Assembly (NCBI GenBank): GCA_002798295.1
Contig: NWQT01000019.1
Location: forward strand, 62,001 to 126,000
From: Lysobacteraceae bacterium NML07-0707
Lineage (GTDB): Bacteria; Pseudomonadota; Gammaproteobacteria; Xanthomonadales; Xanthomonadaceae
Direction of reading: 5' to 3'
Length of the DNA: 64,000 bases
Shown here: piece by piece, positions 1-10,360 of the stretch
Position numbering within the stretch: position 1 is the stretch's first letter
Layout of the letters: every line of letters starts with the position of its first letter
Notes under the pieces: model-generated
What the model saw: only the letters and a program-made list of their open reading frames with translations
Databases searched by the model: none
Told to the model about the DNA's origin: nothing
Made by a program: the position numbers and the translations under genes

Positions 1-507
1 GCCCTGGCAGAAAATGCCGGTGCGGCCTGGCGCGCCGAAGGCAAGCTGTTTGGCAGCGTGGCGCGTGCCAGCATTGCCGGGCAGGAGGTGTGGCTGCTCA
101 AGCCCGCCACCTTCATGAACCTGTCGGGCAAATCGGTGCTGGCTGCGTTGCAGTTCTGGAAAATTGCGCCGCAGCAGATGCTGGTGGCGCATGACGAGCT
201 TGACTTGGCGCCCGGTGATATCCGCCTGAAGTTCGATGGCGGTCACGGCGGCCAGAACGGCCTGCGCGACATCATGCGCGTGCTCGGCCATGGCGCCTTC
301 CACCGCCTGCGCGTGGGTATCGGTCACCCAGGCCATAAAGAGCGGGTGGTCGGCTGGGTGCTGGGGCGTGCCAGTGGCGAGGACGAGGCATTGACCCGGC
401 GCGCCATCGATGCGGCCATCGACGTGCTGCCGCTGGCGCTGGCTGGCAATTTCAACGAGGCGATGAAGCGCCTGCATACTTCCAATTCCTGCCGCGGCAA
501 GGCCTGA
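1..507 (+). CDS. pth: Peptidyl-tRNA hydrolase, 5'-truncated by the window edge
   Basis: Releases tRNA from prematurely dropped peptidyl-tRNAs in the cytoplasm. The reading frame is open from base 1, so the N-terminal ~20-30 residues lie outside the window. Visible family motifs are WLLKPATFMNLSGKSV, VAHDELDLAPG (with the conserved Asp), KFDGGHGGQNGLRD and RLRVGIGHPG. The C-terminus GNFNEAMKRLHT followed by a short tail is normal for the family. It is followed after 34 bp by ychF in the same direction, the usual pth-ychF pairing. Confidence 0.97.
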   Translation, partial: ALAENAGAAWRAEGKLFGSVARASIAGQEVWLLKPATFMNLSGKSVLAALQFWKIAPQQMLVAHDELDLAPGDIRLKFDGGHGGQNGLRDIMRVLGHGAFHRLRVGIGHPGHKERVVGWVLGRASGEDEALTRRAIDAAIDVLPLALAGNFNEAMKRLHTSNSCRGKA

Positions 508-541
508 AGGCTTTGCGCGGCGATTTTTCTGAGGATTTTTC

Positions 542-1633
542 ATGGCCATTCAATGCGGCATCGTCGGTTTGCCGAACGTCGGCAAGTCCACCCTGTTCAA
601 TGCCCTGACCCGCGCCGGTATCGCTGCGGCCAATTTTCCGTTCTGCACCATCGAGCCGAATGTCGGGGTGGTGCCGGTGCCCGACCCGCGTCTGGATGCG
701 CTGGCTGAAATCGTCAAGCCCGAGCGCACCATCCCCACCGCCGTGGAGTTTGTCGATATCGCCGGGCTGGTCGCCGGGGCGGCCAAGGGCGAGGGGTTGG
801 GCAACAAATTTCTTGCCAATATCCGCGAGGTCGATGCCATCGCCCATGTGGTGCGCTGCTTCGAGCACCCGGACGTGATCCACGTCAGCAACAAGGTTGA
901 CCCGTTGGCCGATATCGAAACCATCGACACCGAGCTGGCGCTGGCTGACCTGGAATCGGTGGAAAAAGCCCTGCAACGCGCCGAGCGCAATGCCAAAAGT
1001 GGCGACAAGGACGCCAAACGGCGCGTGGAAGTGCTGAACCGCGTGCGTGAAGGTCTGGATGCCGGGCGTCCGGTGCGCGCACTGGGGCTGGACGAGGACG
1101 AGCAGGCGGTGATCCGCGACCTGTTCCTGCTCACCATCAAGCCGGTGATGTATGTGGCCAATGTGCTGGAAGATGGCTTCGAGAATAATCCGCATCTGGA
1201 TGCGGTGCGCCGCCATGCCGAGGCCGAAGGCTCGCAGGTGGTGCCGGTATCGGCTGCTATCGAGGAAGAACTCTCGCAGCTGGACGATGCTGACCGCGAC
1301 ACCTTCCTTGCCGACCTCGGCCTTGAAGAACCCGGCCTCAACCGCGTGATTCGCGCTGCCTATACCCTGCTCGGCCTGCAGACCTATTTCACTGCCGGGG
1401 TCAAGGAAGTGCGCGCCTGGACAGTGAAGAAAGGCGCCACCGCGCCGCAGGCCGCTGCGGTGATTCATACCGACTTCGAGAAAGGCTTTATCCGCGCCGA
1501 AACCATCGCCTTTGATGACTTCATCCAATACAAGGGCGAAGCCGGAGCCAAAGAGGCCGGCCGCCTGCGTCTGGAAGGCAAGGAATACCGCGTACAGGAA
1601 GGCGATGTACTGCACTTCCGCTTCAATGTCTGA
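542..1633 (+). CDS. ychF: Ribosome-associated ATPase/GTPase YchF (OLA1 family)
   Basis: Translation-associated P-loop NTPase of 363 aa, full length for the family. The P-loop is GLPNVGKST at residues 9-17. The usual GTPase NKxD is replaced by NVLE (in [10 protein letters not shown]), the NxxE variant that gives OLA1/YchF proteins ATP preference. The C-terminal TGS-like domain ends in [15 protein letters not shown]. The start is the ATG after a GAGG Shine-Dalgarno. A strong terminator follows 9 bp after the stop, so pth-ychF ends here. Confidence 0.98.
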   Translation: MAIQCGIVGLPNVGKSTLFNALTRAGIAAANFPFCTIEPNVGVVPVPDPRLDALAEIVKPERTIPTAVEFVDIAGLVAGAAKGEGLGNKFLANIREVDAIAHVVRCFEHPDVIHVSNKVDPLADIETIDTELALADLESVEKALQRAERNAKSGDKDAKRRVEVLNRVREGLDAGRPVRALGLDEDEQAVIRDLFLLTIKPVMYVANVLEDGFENNPHLDAVRRHAEAEGSQVVPVSAAIEEELSQLDDADRDTFLADLGLEEPGLNRVIRAAYTLLGLQTYFTAGVKEVRAWTVKKGATAPQAAAVIHTDFEKGFIRAETIAFDDFIQYKGEAGAKEAGRLRLEGKEYRVQEGDVLHFRFNV

Positions 1634-1642
1634 TACCGCAAG

Positions 1643-1669
1643 CCCGCCAGCCTGAACTGGCGGGTTTTT
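1643..1669 (+). terminator. Rho-independent terminator after ychF
   Basis: Perfect 8-bp stem CCCGCCAG/CTGGCGGG (1643-1650 with 1657-1664), 6-nt loop, then TTTTT. It lies 9 bp past the ychF stop. Confidence 0.9.
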
Positions 1670-1686
1670 GCTTTGGAGCTGTTGCC

Positions 1687-2460
1687 ATGATGCTGGACGT
1701 ACAGTGGCTGTGGCTGCTTGCCATCGGTTTTGCCGCAGGCCTGATGGATGCGGCGGTGGGCGGTGGCGGCCTGCTGCAATTGCCCGGTCTTATCAATACC
1801 CTGCCTGCCGATACCCGCGTGGCGCAGATCATGGGGATCAACAAGTTTGCCTCGTTCAATGGCACCCTGGTGGCGACCGGCCAATACCTGCGCCGGCTGC
1901 GTGTGCCGTGGACGATGCTGCTGCCTGCCGCGGCGCTGGCCTTCGTGTTTTCCTGGCTGGGGGCAAGGCTGGTGGCGCATATCCCCACTGCCTGGATGAA
2001 GCCGGCCATCTTTGTGCTGCTGGTGGTGATGGCGCTTTACACCTTTCTGAAAAAAGACCTGGGGCAGGTGGTGCGCGAGCGGCAACTCAACCGCCGCGAA
2101 TACGGGTTGGGGCTGCTGCTGGGCGCGGGTATCGGCTTTTACGACGGCATCTTCGGTCCTGGCACCGGCAGTTTGCTGGCCTTTGTTTTTGTGCGCTTCT
2201 ATGCCTTTGACTTTCTGACCGCCACCGCCTCATCCAAAATCATCAACCTCACCACCAACCTCGCCGCGCTGGTGTATTTCGTGCCCGGGGGGCATGTGGT
2301 CTGGGCATGGGCGATACCGCTTGCCGCAGCCAATCTGTGCGGCGGTTTGCTGGGCGCACGGCTTGCGCTGCGCGGTGGCAGCCGCTGGCTGCGGCGCGGC
2401 TTCATGCTGCTGTTGTGCATCATGATTGGCCGCTTTGGCTGGGAGTTGTGGCTGGGCTGA
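1687..2460 (+). CDS. TSUP-family (DUF81/TauE-SafE) inner-membrane permease
   Basis: A 257-aa protein made almost entirely of hydrophobic helices, with the family signature in helix 1 (GLMDAAVGGGGLLQLPGL) and the repeat signature GIGFYDGIFGPGTGS in the second half. This two-repeat layout is typical of TSUP carriers, which move sulfite, sulfoacetate, taurine or other organic anions. Substrate cannot be read from sequence. Start ATG at 1687 (another at 1690) follows GGAG. It sits alone between terminators. Confidence 0.88.
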   Translation: MMLDVQWLWLLAIGFAAGLMDAAVGGGGLLQLPGLINTLPADTRVAQIMGINKFASFNGTLVATGQYLRRLRVPWTMLLPAAALAFVFSWLGARLVAHIPTAWMKPAIFVLLVVMALYTFLKKDLGQVVRERQLNRREYGLGLLLGAGIGFYDGIFGPGTGSLLAFVFVRFYAFDFLTATASSKIINLTTNLAALVYFVPGGHVVWAWAIPLAAANLCGGLLGARLALRGGSRWLRRGFMLLLCIMIGRFGWELWLG

Positions 2461-2617
2461 AGGGGGCTAGTCTGCGGCAGTGGCAGGCAAAAATCTGACA
2501 GCCGCCATGCGCCTTGGCTGTCAGCGGCACAAGCGGCTGGATGATGGTGGCGGGCAGGGGCAATCAGGACACTGAACTTGCCCGGAATGGCCGGGTTGCA
2601 GACATAAGGAGCTGGTC

Positions 2618-2977
2618 ATGAAAACCGTGTTTTTCTCCGTCAAGGCGTTGCTGCTGTCGCTGTGCCTCTTCGCTGCGAATGCCTTTGCCAATGAAGTGGT
2701 GAATATCAATACCGCCGATGCCCAGACCCTCAGCCGCGTGCTGCTGAATGTGGGGCCTGCCAAGGCGCAGGCCATCATTGATTACCGGGAACAAAACGGC
2801 CCGTTCAAGAGCGTGGAGGAATTGGCCAATGTGCGTGGCATCGGTCTTGCCACGGTGGAGCGCAATATCGACCGCATGAGTGTCGGCGGCGCGGCTGCGG
2901 CACAAGGTGCGGCGGCTTCCCGCAGTGCCGCGCAGCCTGCGCAGAGGCGTGTGGCCAGCAATGGTGGCAATAAATAA
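2618..2977 (+). CDS. Small secreted helix-hairpin-helix protein (ComEA-like)
   Basis: 119 aa with a clear Sec signal peptide (MKTVFFSVKALLLSLCLFAA, cleavage near ANA-FA) and one ComEA-type (HhH)2 DNA-binding domain: VVNINTADAQTLSRVLLNVGPAKAQAI and ANVRGIGLATVERN. The tail is low-complexity Ala/Arg/Ser. ComEA-like periplasmic proteins bind incoming DNA in natural transformation. In gammaproteobacteria, single-domain versions like this are common and can also be orphans, so a competence role is inferred. No other competence gene is adjacent. SD AAGGAG precedes the ATG. Confidence 0.85.
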   Translation: MKTVFFSVKALLLSLCLFAANAFANEVVNINTADAQTLSRVLLNVGPAKAQAIIDYREQNGPFKSVEELANVRGIGLATVERNIDRMSVGGAAAAQGAAASRSAAQPAQRRVASNGGNK

Positions 2978-3000
2978 GTCGCCAGCGTGCCGATACGCAA

Positions 3001-3025
3001 ACGCCCGGCAAATCCTGCCGGGCGT
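3001..3025. terminator. Hairpin between convergent genes
   Basis: Perfect 10-bp stem ACGCCCGGCA/TGCCGGGCGT with a 5-nt loop, located between the stops of the ComEA-like gene (+) and the TonB receptor gene (-). No long U-tract on either strand, so termination strength is uncertain. It is placed as a shared bidirectional terminator. Confidence 0.6.
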
Positions 3026-3044
3026 TGCTGTTGGGCTGCGGCAA

Positions 3045-5789
3045 TCATGGCTTGCCGATTTTCCAGCTCAGTTGCAGCCAGTAGCTGCGCCCCACCGAGT
3101 CATACCAGGAAATATCGTAATAGGGGTATGAGCTATAGGTCGGGTCGCGCGGCGGCATCTTGTCCTGCAGATTGTTGACCGACAGGGCGATGCCCAGCTG
3201 CGGGCTGATGTCGTAATGCGCACCGGCATTCAGGCGCCAGCTGGCGGGCGTCCAGGCATTGTTGTCGTAATTGGAAATCCGTCCCAGCCGATGCCCGTAC
3301 AGGCTCAGTCCCATTGGCCCTTTTTCCCAGGCAAGGCCGATATTGGCCTTGCTGCGCGGGATGTACCAGCCGCTATCCACGGCCAGCTGGTTTTCCACCG
3401 GGTCGCCCGGATATTGCTGGCTAGTGTGTTTGTGTACCCAGCTATAGCTGGCGCGGAAGCGGAAATCTCCGGCATTTTTGGTGCGCAGGCGATAGTGGCT
3501 GGCAAGGTCGAGGCCGGAAGTTTCTTCCCGCGAGATATTGATGGGGTTGAAGCGCACGCCGGTGAGCGTAGCGCCATCACGCATCACCCGGGCGATGGCA
3601 TCCACACAGCTGGGGGAGGCGGCATCCACCGGGCTGCCGGTGGGGGTGGTGCCCAGACGGCAGTTGGCTTCTTCGCGTAGCAGGGCATCGATGCTGAAAT
3701 CCTGCACCTGATTGCGGATACGGATGCGGTAATAATCCAGCGAGAGATCGAAATCCGCCGTGGGCGACCAGACGATACCGGCAGTCAGTGAAGTGCTGGT
3801 TTCCACATCCAGATCCGGATTGCCGGTGCGGATATGGGTCACCCGGGCACGGCGCAGGCTGCTGCGGCAGCTGGCAATCGGTGCATCCGGGTTGGCCAGG
3901 CGGCAGCGGTAATGGTCGGTGGCGCGGGTGCGGAAATAGTCCTCGCCGGCAAACAGGTAGTGCAGGTCGGGGGCGCGGAAGCCGGTGCCGTAGGAGCTGC
4001 GCAGCAGCAAGCTGTCCAGCGGCCGCCATTCCAGCCCCAGGTGGTAGGTGAATTTGCCGGGCTGATTGCCGGCATAGCGGTAGCGGTCATAGCGACCGGC
4101 AAGGCTGGCATCGAGTCTGGCAAGCAGCGGGATGCGGGCTTCGCCTGCCACACTCCAGTGATTGCGCTTGCCGCTGCCATCGCCATAGCGGGCACCGTAA
4201 TAGCCGGTAGTGAGTGCCACCGGGTCGGGATGGATGGCATAGGATTGGCGGCCATATTCGAGAACGCCGGCAAAACCGGCATCCCCGGCGGGCATCGAGA
4301 ACAGCGCGGGGTTGTTGACGGTGAACGAGAGCGTGTCGGTCTGTGCCTTCGGGCGGAAGGTCGAGGTCGCGGCAATCGCGTCGTATTCGGCCACACTGAG
4401 CGGGCGGAACAGGCGCTCGGGGTCGGTGTTGTAGATGGCATAACCGTCGCTGTCATAGCCCTGGCGCTCGCCCAGGAACAGGCGATTGGCGGCCTCGGCA
4501 TGGATGCGCGCAAAGCGCACATCGGCCTTGTATTGCGCGTGGTTGAGCGCCGCCTGCCACTGCCAGTCCTCGCCCCAGCTGCCTTCAAGTCCGGTGGCAA
4601 CGGCAAGGGTTTTCTGTGTATTGCGGTTCATGGCGCGACGGATGCCGCCCATTTCTTCCGGCGCAAACTGTCGCCACCAGGCTTCATAACGTCCGCTATG
4701 GGCGTTGTAGAACACATTGGCGTAATTGCGGGTGGAAGCCGGGTCCTGGAAGGCCCAGCGGGTTGGGGTGTTGAGCAGCGCCACTTTGTGCCGCCCCCAT
4801 TGCAGGTCGGCAAACCAATCCAAGCTCTCCGAGAATTGATAGCGCATCGCGGCATAGGCATTGATGCCTTTGCGCTGCTGCTCGATGGTGTTGTAGGCGA
4901 TGGCGCGCGCGCTGCCGCAGTAGGCGCCATAGTCGCCATCAGCCTGTACCGTGGTGCCTTCGTTGAGATGTCCCATGGCGGCGCAGGCATCGCCCGGCGC
5001 GATGTTCCCGCCCGCGTCATCGTCGTAGATTTCGGCAATCAGCCTTGGCAGGCGGCTATCGGCATCGGGGGCATTCAGGGTGGAGTCTTGTACCCCGCGC
5101 CGGGTCGCCCATAGGGGTTTTTTGTTTTGCACTTCCAGCCCGAACACGGCACTGAAGGCATCGCGCTCAACGCCGCCAGTCAGGGTCAGGCGCTGTGACT
5201 GGCCGCCGCCGCGGCTGGTATTGCCATAACGGTAGTCGATGCGGATGCCATCGGCCGATTTTTTCAGGATGAAGTTGATGACCCCGGCCATTGCATCCGA
5301 GCCATAAATGGCCGATGCGCTGCCGGTCAGCACTTCCACGCGCTCAATCATGCCCAGCGGAATATTGCCGACATCGGTGAAATTGCTGCGCCCTTGCAAC
5401 GGCAGCGGGAAGTCGGCCACGCGGCGGCCGTTGATCAATATCAGCGTGTGATTGGCGCCCAGGCCGCGCAGGCTGACCTGTTGCGCGCCCGGCGTGGTGG
5501 CTGCGCCCATTGAGGACTGCTGCCCCTGGGTTTCGCCACCGTTTTGCGTCAGCGAGCGCAACAGCTCCGGCACCGAGGTAAAGCCACTGGCCTGGATTTG
5601 CTCGGCGGAAATCGAGGTAATGGCCGCCGGGCCTTCCACTTGCGTGCGCGGGATGCGCGAGCCGGTGACGGTGACTTTGTCCAGATGTTGTGAGGCTGCG
5701 CCTTCGGCAGCGGTGGTCTGTGCGCATGCCAGCACAGGGGTGAGCGTCAACGCAGAAAAAATGGCATGGCCAAGCGATGTCTTGCGCAT
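3045..5789 (-). CDS. TonB-dependent outer-membrane receptor
   Basis: 914-aa gated outer-membrane transporter. The chosen ATG at 5789 has a GGGAG Shine-Dalgarno and gives a signal peptide (MRKTSLGHAIFSALTLTPVLACA). The frame stays open further upstream, but that extension is Cys/His/Arg-rich and not signal-like. After the signal come a plug domain (DKVTVTGSRIPR, QVSLRGLGANHTLILINGRRV, IERVEVLTGSASAIYGSDAMAGVINFI) and a large beta-barrel ending in an aromatic-rich YWLQLSWKIGKP. The substrate is unknown. It is transcribed away from the cyanophycinase/isoaspartyl-peptidase pair, so uptake of a peptide product is conceivable but unproven. Confidence 0.93.
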   Translation of the reverse strand: MRKTSLGHAIFSALTLTPVLACAQTTAAEGAASQHLDKVTVTGSRIPRTQVEGPAAITSISAEQIQASGFTSVPELLRSLTQNGGETQGQQSSMGAATTPGAQQVSLRGLGANHTLILINGRRVADFPLPLQGRSNFTDVGNIPLGMIERVEVLTGSASAIYGSDAMAGVINFILKKSADGIRIDYRYGNTSRGGGQSQRLTLTGGVERDAFSAVFGLEVQNKKPLWATRRGVQDSTLNAPDADSRLPRLIAEIYDDDAGGNIAPGDACAAMGHLNEGTTVQADGDYGAYCGSARAIAYNTIEQQRKGINAYAAMRYQFSESLDWFADLQWGRHKVALLNTPTRWAFQDPASTRNYANVFYNAHSGRYEAWWRQFAPEEMGGIRRAMNRNTQKTLAVATGLEGSWGEDWQWQAALNHAQYKADVRFARIHAEAANRLFLGERQGYDSDGYAIYNTDPERLFRPLSVAEYDAIAATSTFRPKAQTDTLSFTVNNPALFSMPAGDAGFAGVLEYGRQSYAIHPDPVALTTGYYGARYGDGSGKRNHWSVAGEARIPLLARLDASLAGRYDRYRYAGNQPGKFTYHLGLEWRPLDSLLLRSSYGTGFRAPDLHYLFAGEDYFRTRATDHYRCRLANPDAPIASCRSSLRRARVTHIRTGNPDLDVETSTSLTAGIVWSPTADFDLSLDYYRIRIRNQVQDFSIDALLREEANCRLGTTPTGSPVDAASPSCVDAIARVMRDGATLTGVRFNPINISREETSGLDLASHYRLRTKNAGDFRFRASYSWVHKHTSQQYPGDPVENQLAVDSGWYIPRSKANIGLAWEKGPMGLSLYGHRLGRISNYDNNAWTPASWRLNAGAHYDISPQLGIALSVNNLQDKMPPRDPTYSSYPYYDISWYDSVGRSYWLQLSWKIGKP

Positions 5790-5984
5790 GGAAATCTCCC
5801 GTAAATGGTGCAGGCCGGGACGGGGCAGGCAAGCGCCGGGACGGCCGCATGCCCGCGTCCACGGTGGCAGTGATAACAGAAGTTTTGCCGCCGGTGTTGC
5901 TGCATGGCCGCATGAATGGGCGCCTCGGAATGCTTGGGGTTTCGTGTTAAAACAAACCGGCTTGGCAGGTATTGGGACAGAAGG

Positions 5985-7001
5985 ATGAGGAAAGTCTTTA
6001 GCCACAGTCTGATGCTGCTTTGTGCGCTGCTGGCAGGTTGTGCCAGTGTTTCCGGCAGCCGCCGCGCGGCCTATGACTATTACCAAATCGGCGATGTGGC
6101 TGCGGCAACGCCGGGCAAGGTGCAGCCGGGACTGATGCTGGTGGGGGGCGGTGAGTGGCCGCAGGAGGCCTTTGGCTGGTTTTTTGAGCGCGCAGGTCAC
6201 GGGCATATCGTGGTGTTGCGCGCCTCGATGCAGGACCAGAATCAGCGCGAAATGTACCAGCAGATTGGCGGCGTGACCTCGGTGCGCACACTGGTGTTTC
6301 GCAGCCGCGAAGCCGCATTTGACCCGGAAGTGTTGGCTGTAATTGAAAGCGCCGATGGCATCTTCATTGGTGGCGGCGACCAGGCGCGTTATCTGCGTTT
6401 CTGGCAGGGCACGCCGGTGCAGGCGGCCATCAATCGTCATGTGGCGGCAGGCAAGCCGCTGGGCGGTACCAGCGCCGGGCTGGCCGTACAGGGGCGGCAT
6501 GTGTATGGCGCACTGGATGGCGGCAGCCTGACATCAGCGCAGGCCTTGGCCGATGCGCGCACTTCGGGCATTACTTTGGTGAGCGACTTTTTGCGTCTTG
6601 AGCCGTTGTATTCCAGCGGCATCCTGACCGATACCCATTTCAACGAACGCCAGCGCCAGGCGCGGCTGATGACCATGCTGGCGCATCTGGCCGAGCGCGA
6701 TGGCACAGCGCCGTTGCTCGGCCTTGGCGTGGATGAAGAAACCGCACTGTGCATCGACGCGGCCGGGCAGGGCAGGCTATACAGCCGGATTGGCGGCTAT
6801 GCCTGGTTGTTCCGTCCGGGTGCATTTACCCTGGAGGCAGGCAAGGCGCTGCAGGCGCAAGACTGGCAGGTGACCGGCATTGGCACGCAAAGCCGGGTCA
6901 ATGCGCACACTTGGCAGGTGGAAAATCCGGCGTTTACCGCACAAGCTGCCATCCGTGCCGGGCAGTTGCAGTTTGTCCCGGCTGTTCCCCTGAAACCTTG
7001 A
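5985..7001 (+). CDS. Cyanophycinase-like lipoprotein (peptidase family S51)
   Basis: 338-aa predicted exported serine exopeptidase. The start at 5985 gives a lipoprotein signal with lipobox LLAGC (Cys19); the frame is open upstream but the extension lacks a signal. S51 features are LMLVGGGEW near the start, ADGIFIGGGDQARYLRFW (~123-140) and the nucleophile elbow GGTSAGLA with Ser163. Family members (CphB/CphE) cut multi-L-arginyl-poly-aspartate to beta-Asp-Arg dipeptides. Its stop is 9 bp before the isoaspartyl peptidase start, the enzyme that would take the next step. Exact substrate is inferred from this pairing; a generic S51 peptidase is the alternative. Confidence 0.85.
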   Translation: MRKVFSHSLMLLCALLAGCASVSGSRRAAYDYYQIGDVAAATPGKVQPGLMLVGGGEWPQEAFGWFFERAGHGHIVVLRASMQDQNQREMYQQIGGVTSVRTLVFRSREAAFDPEVLAVIESADGIFIGGGDQARYLRFWQGTPVQAAINRHVAAGKPLGGTSAGLAVQGRHVYGALDGGSLTSAQALADARTSGITLVSDFLRLEPLYSSGILTDTHFNERQRQARLMTMLAHLAERDGTAPLLGLGVDEETALCIDAAGQGRLYSRIGGYAWLFRPGAFTLEAGKALQAQDWQVTGIGTQSRVNAHTWQVENPAFTAQAAIRAGQLQFVPAVPLKP

Positions 7002-7010
7002 GGAGTTCCC

Positions 7011-8087
7011 ATGCGTACCTTGTTGACTGCTGCATTGATGTTGGCTTTGCCTGCTGCAGCACTGGCTGATGAAGCCCCAAAGAAAGCCGTCACCCCGCAG
7101 CTCATCATCCACGGTGGCGCAGGCGTGGCGCCGGGTGATTTGAGCGCGGAAGAAGAACGAGGCGCCCGTGCGGCATTGCAAGAGGCGCTGCTGCGCGGCC
7201 AAGCGATTCTCAAGGCAGGCAAGAGCGCGCAAGAAGCCGTCGTGGCCGCCATCGTGGTGCTGGAAGACAGCCCCTACTTCAATGCCGGGCGTGGCGCGGT
7301 TTTCACCCATGAAGGCCGCAATGAGCTGGATGCCTCGCTGATGCTCGGCAATGGTCAGCGCGCCGGTGCAGTGGCAGGTGTGAGGCGGGTAAAAAACCCG
7401 ATTACCCTGGCGCAGGCAGTGATGGAGCAATCTCCGCATGTGATGCTCACCGGGCAGGGCGCGGAAACTTTTGCCAAAGAAAAAGGCCTGCCCCTGGTAG
7501 AGCCGGACTGGTTCCGTACCGAAAAACGCTGGCAGCAATTGCAGCGCCGCCTGGCAGAAGAAGCCGGCAAGCAGGCCGCACGCAGTGACGAGGCCGAATA
7601 TCGCCGTTATGTGGGCACGGTCGGCGCGGTGGCGATTGATGCACAAGGCCATCTGGCTGCAGGCACTTCCACCGGCGGCATGACCAACAAGCGCTGGAAC
7701 CGGGTCGGCGACAGCCCGGTGATTGGCGCCGGCACCTGGGCGGACAGCCGCTGCGCGGTTTCCGGCACCGGCTGGGGCGAGTTCTATATCCGCAGCGCCG
7801 CCGCACACAATATTTGCGCCCGCGTTGCCCATCGCGGCGAGAGCGCGGCGCAGGCTGGCGGCAAGGTGATCAATGAAGAAATCGTGGCCTTGGGCGGCGA
7901 TGGCGGGGCGCTGGTGATGACCGCCGATGGCGGTTATGCCTTCCCGTTCAATACCCCCGGCATGTATCGCGGCTGGGTGAGCGTGGATGGCACCCCGCAG
8001 GTGGCGATTTATGCCAGCGAAACCTTGCAGGGCGATGTCAAAACCGCTGCCCACAAGGTCGCCGGGGGCGACGCGCCAGCGCATTGA
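7011..8087 (+). CDS. Isoaspartyl peptidase / L-asparaginase, Ntn-hydrolase type, exported
   Basis: 358 aa with a Sec signal peptide (cleavage near ALA-DEAP). The plant-type asparaginase precursor fold is clear: LIIHGGAGVAPG, YFNAGRGAVFT, ELDASLMLG, then the autocleavage site YVGTVGAVA with nucleophile Thr203, followed by HLAAGTSTGGMTNKRWNRVGDSPVIGAGTWAD. The precursor self-cleaves before Thr203 into alpha and beta subunits. It hydrolyses isoaspartyl dipeptides such as beta-Asp-Arg, the product of cyanophycinase. Co-transcribed with the upstream S51 gene (9-bp gap, GAGG SD). Confidence 0.93.
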   Translation: MRTLLTAALMLALPAAALADEAPKKAVTPQLIIHGGAGVAPGDLSAEEERGARAALQEALLRGQAILKAGKSAQEAVVAAIVVLEDSPYFNAGRGAVFTHEGRNELDASLMLGNGQRAGAVAGVRRVKNPITLAQAVMEQSPHVMLTGQGAETFAKEKGLPLVEPDWFRTEKRWQQLQRRLAEEAGKQAARSDEAEYRRYVGTVGAVAIDAQGHLAAGTSTGGMTNKRWNRVGDSPVIGAGTWADSRCAVSGTGWGEFYIRSAAAHNICARVAHRGESAAQAGGKVINEEIVALGGDGGALVMTADGGYAFPFNTPGMYRGWVSVDGTPQVAIYASETLQGDVKTAAHKVAGGDAPAH

Positions 8088-8121
8088 AGCTACAAAGGTG
8101 AAAAATTTTTGTATTGACCCG

Positions 8122-8149
8122 TTGACATCCGCATAAAGCATGGCAGAAT
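8122..8149 (+). promoter_or_regulatory. Predicted sigma-70 promoter of the tRNA-tuf1 operon
   Basis: Consensus -35 TTGACA (8122-8127), 16-bp spacer, -10 CAGAAT (8144-8149), 32 bp before the tRNA-Tyr gene. The region just upstream is A/T-rich (AAAAATTTTT), as in UP elements of stable-RNA promoters. Confidence 0.7.
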
Positions 8150-8181
8150 AGCCAGCTGTTTCGCCCGTCAGCAAAAACGAC

Positions 8182-8267
8182 GGAGGGATACCCAAGCGGC
8201 CAACGGGGGCAGACTGTAAATCTGCTGGCTTACGCCTTCGGTGGTTCGAATCCACCTCCCTCCACCA
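8182..8267 (+). tRNA. tRNA-Tyr (GTA)
   Basis: 86 nt including encoded CCA. The acceptor stem GGAGGGA/TCCCTCC closes, the anticodon loop in GACTGTAAATC gives GTA, a long variable arm marks the class II fold, and the T-arm has GGTTCGAATCC. Confidence 0.96.
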
Positions 8268-8295
8268 TCTTGCTGATGCGCCGAAATCTCCCGGT

Positions 8296-8369
<74 letters not shown>

Positions 8370-8395
8370 TTGAGGTTGTCCTGCATACGCAATTC

Positions 8396-8471
<76 letters not shown>

Positions 8472-8522
8472 TCTTCATCGGTTTATCACCGAAATCATCC
8501 CTGACCAGACCCGAGTAGAGAA

Positions 8523-9713
<1,191 letters not shown>

Positions 9714-9720
9714 TGATAGA

Positions 9721-9749
9721 GTTGCCACCCTTGCTGCAAGGGTGGCAAC
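9721..9749 (+). terminator. Strong hairpin after tuf1 (no U-tract)
   Basis: Perfect 12-bp stem GTTGCCACCCTT/AAGGGTGGCAAC with 5-nt loop, 7 bp past the tuf1 stop. Without a U-run it may be an RNA-processing or 3'-stabilising hairpin, allowing read-through to tRNA-Trp, rather than a full terminator. Confidence 0.6.
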
Positions 9750-9806
9750 GATACGGCAAAGGCGGCGCTTGCCGCCGTTGCCATTTGCAGTAAAGTCAAA
9801 CCACGT

Positions 9807-9882
<76 letters not shown>

Positions 9883-9956
9883 ACCATCCCGGTCGCGGGG
9901 TGGGTGAATGATGCGGAGTGCTTTGGCAGCCGCAGCTCAACCGAGGAACTCGCGGC

Positions 9957-10337
9957 TTGAACACCAAGGTCGTCCAAGACAAAAACGGCACTTCCAGTGC
10001 CGATATCGTCAAGTTTGTGATCGCTGGTCTGCTGGTGGCAGCCGGCGTATTTGCGTATTACTGGTTCCAGAATGAATGGAACAGCTGGCTGCGCGTGACA
10101 GCCGTGGTTGTCGGCCTGATTGCCGCTGCCGCGGTGTTCATGACCTCCAGTCTCGGCCCCAGGCTGCGCGAGTTTTTCTACGAAACCCGTTTTGAATTGC
10201 GCAAGGTGGTCTGGCCGACCCGTCAGGAAACCATGCGTACCACCTGGATCGTGATGATCGTGGTGGTGGTCATCAGCCTGCTGCTGGGCGGCTTTGACCT
10301 TCTGATTTCGCAGCTGACCAAGCTGTTGTGGCGCTGA
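9957..10337 (+). CDS. secE: Preprotein translocase subunit SecE (TTG start)
   Basis: 126-aa inner-membrane subunit that clamps SecY. Three hydrophobic segments plus the conserved cytoplasmic [20 protein letters not shown] motif before the last helix. I chose TTG at 9957: it gives [10 protein letters not shown], resembling remembered relatives, and has GAGGAA 8 bp upstream. The in-frame ATG at 9918 would add 13 unrelated residues and lacks a good SD. Overlaps no gene; nusG follows after 23 bp. Confidence 0.93.
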   Translation: MNTKVVQDKNGTSSADIVKFVIAGLLVAAGVFAYYWFQNEWNSWLRVTAVVVGLIAAAAVFMTSSLGPRLREFFYETRFELRKVVWPTRQETMRTTWIVMIVVVVISLLLGGFDLLISQLTKLLWR

Positions 10338-10360
10338 CAAGCAAGGCTCAAGGGATAAAA

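Noticed and set aside
3834-5114. 426-codon plus-strand frame inside the TonB receptor gene
   Set aside because: Antisense to clear plug/barrel sequence; Ala/Gly/Val-rich translation with no recognisable domain.
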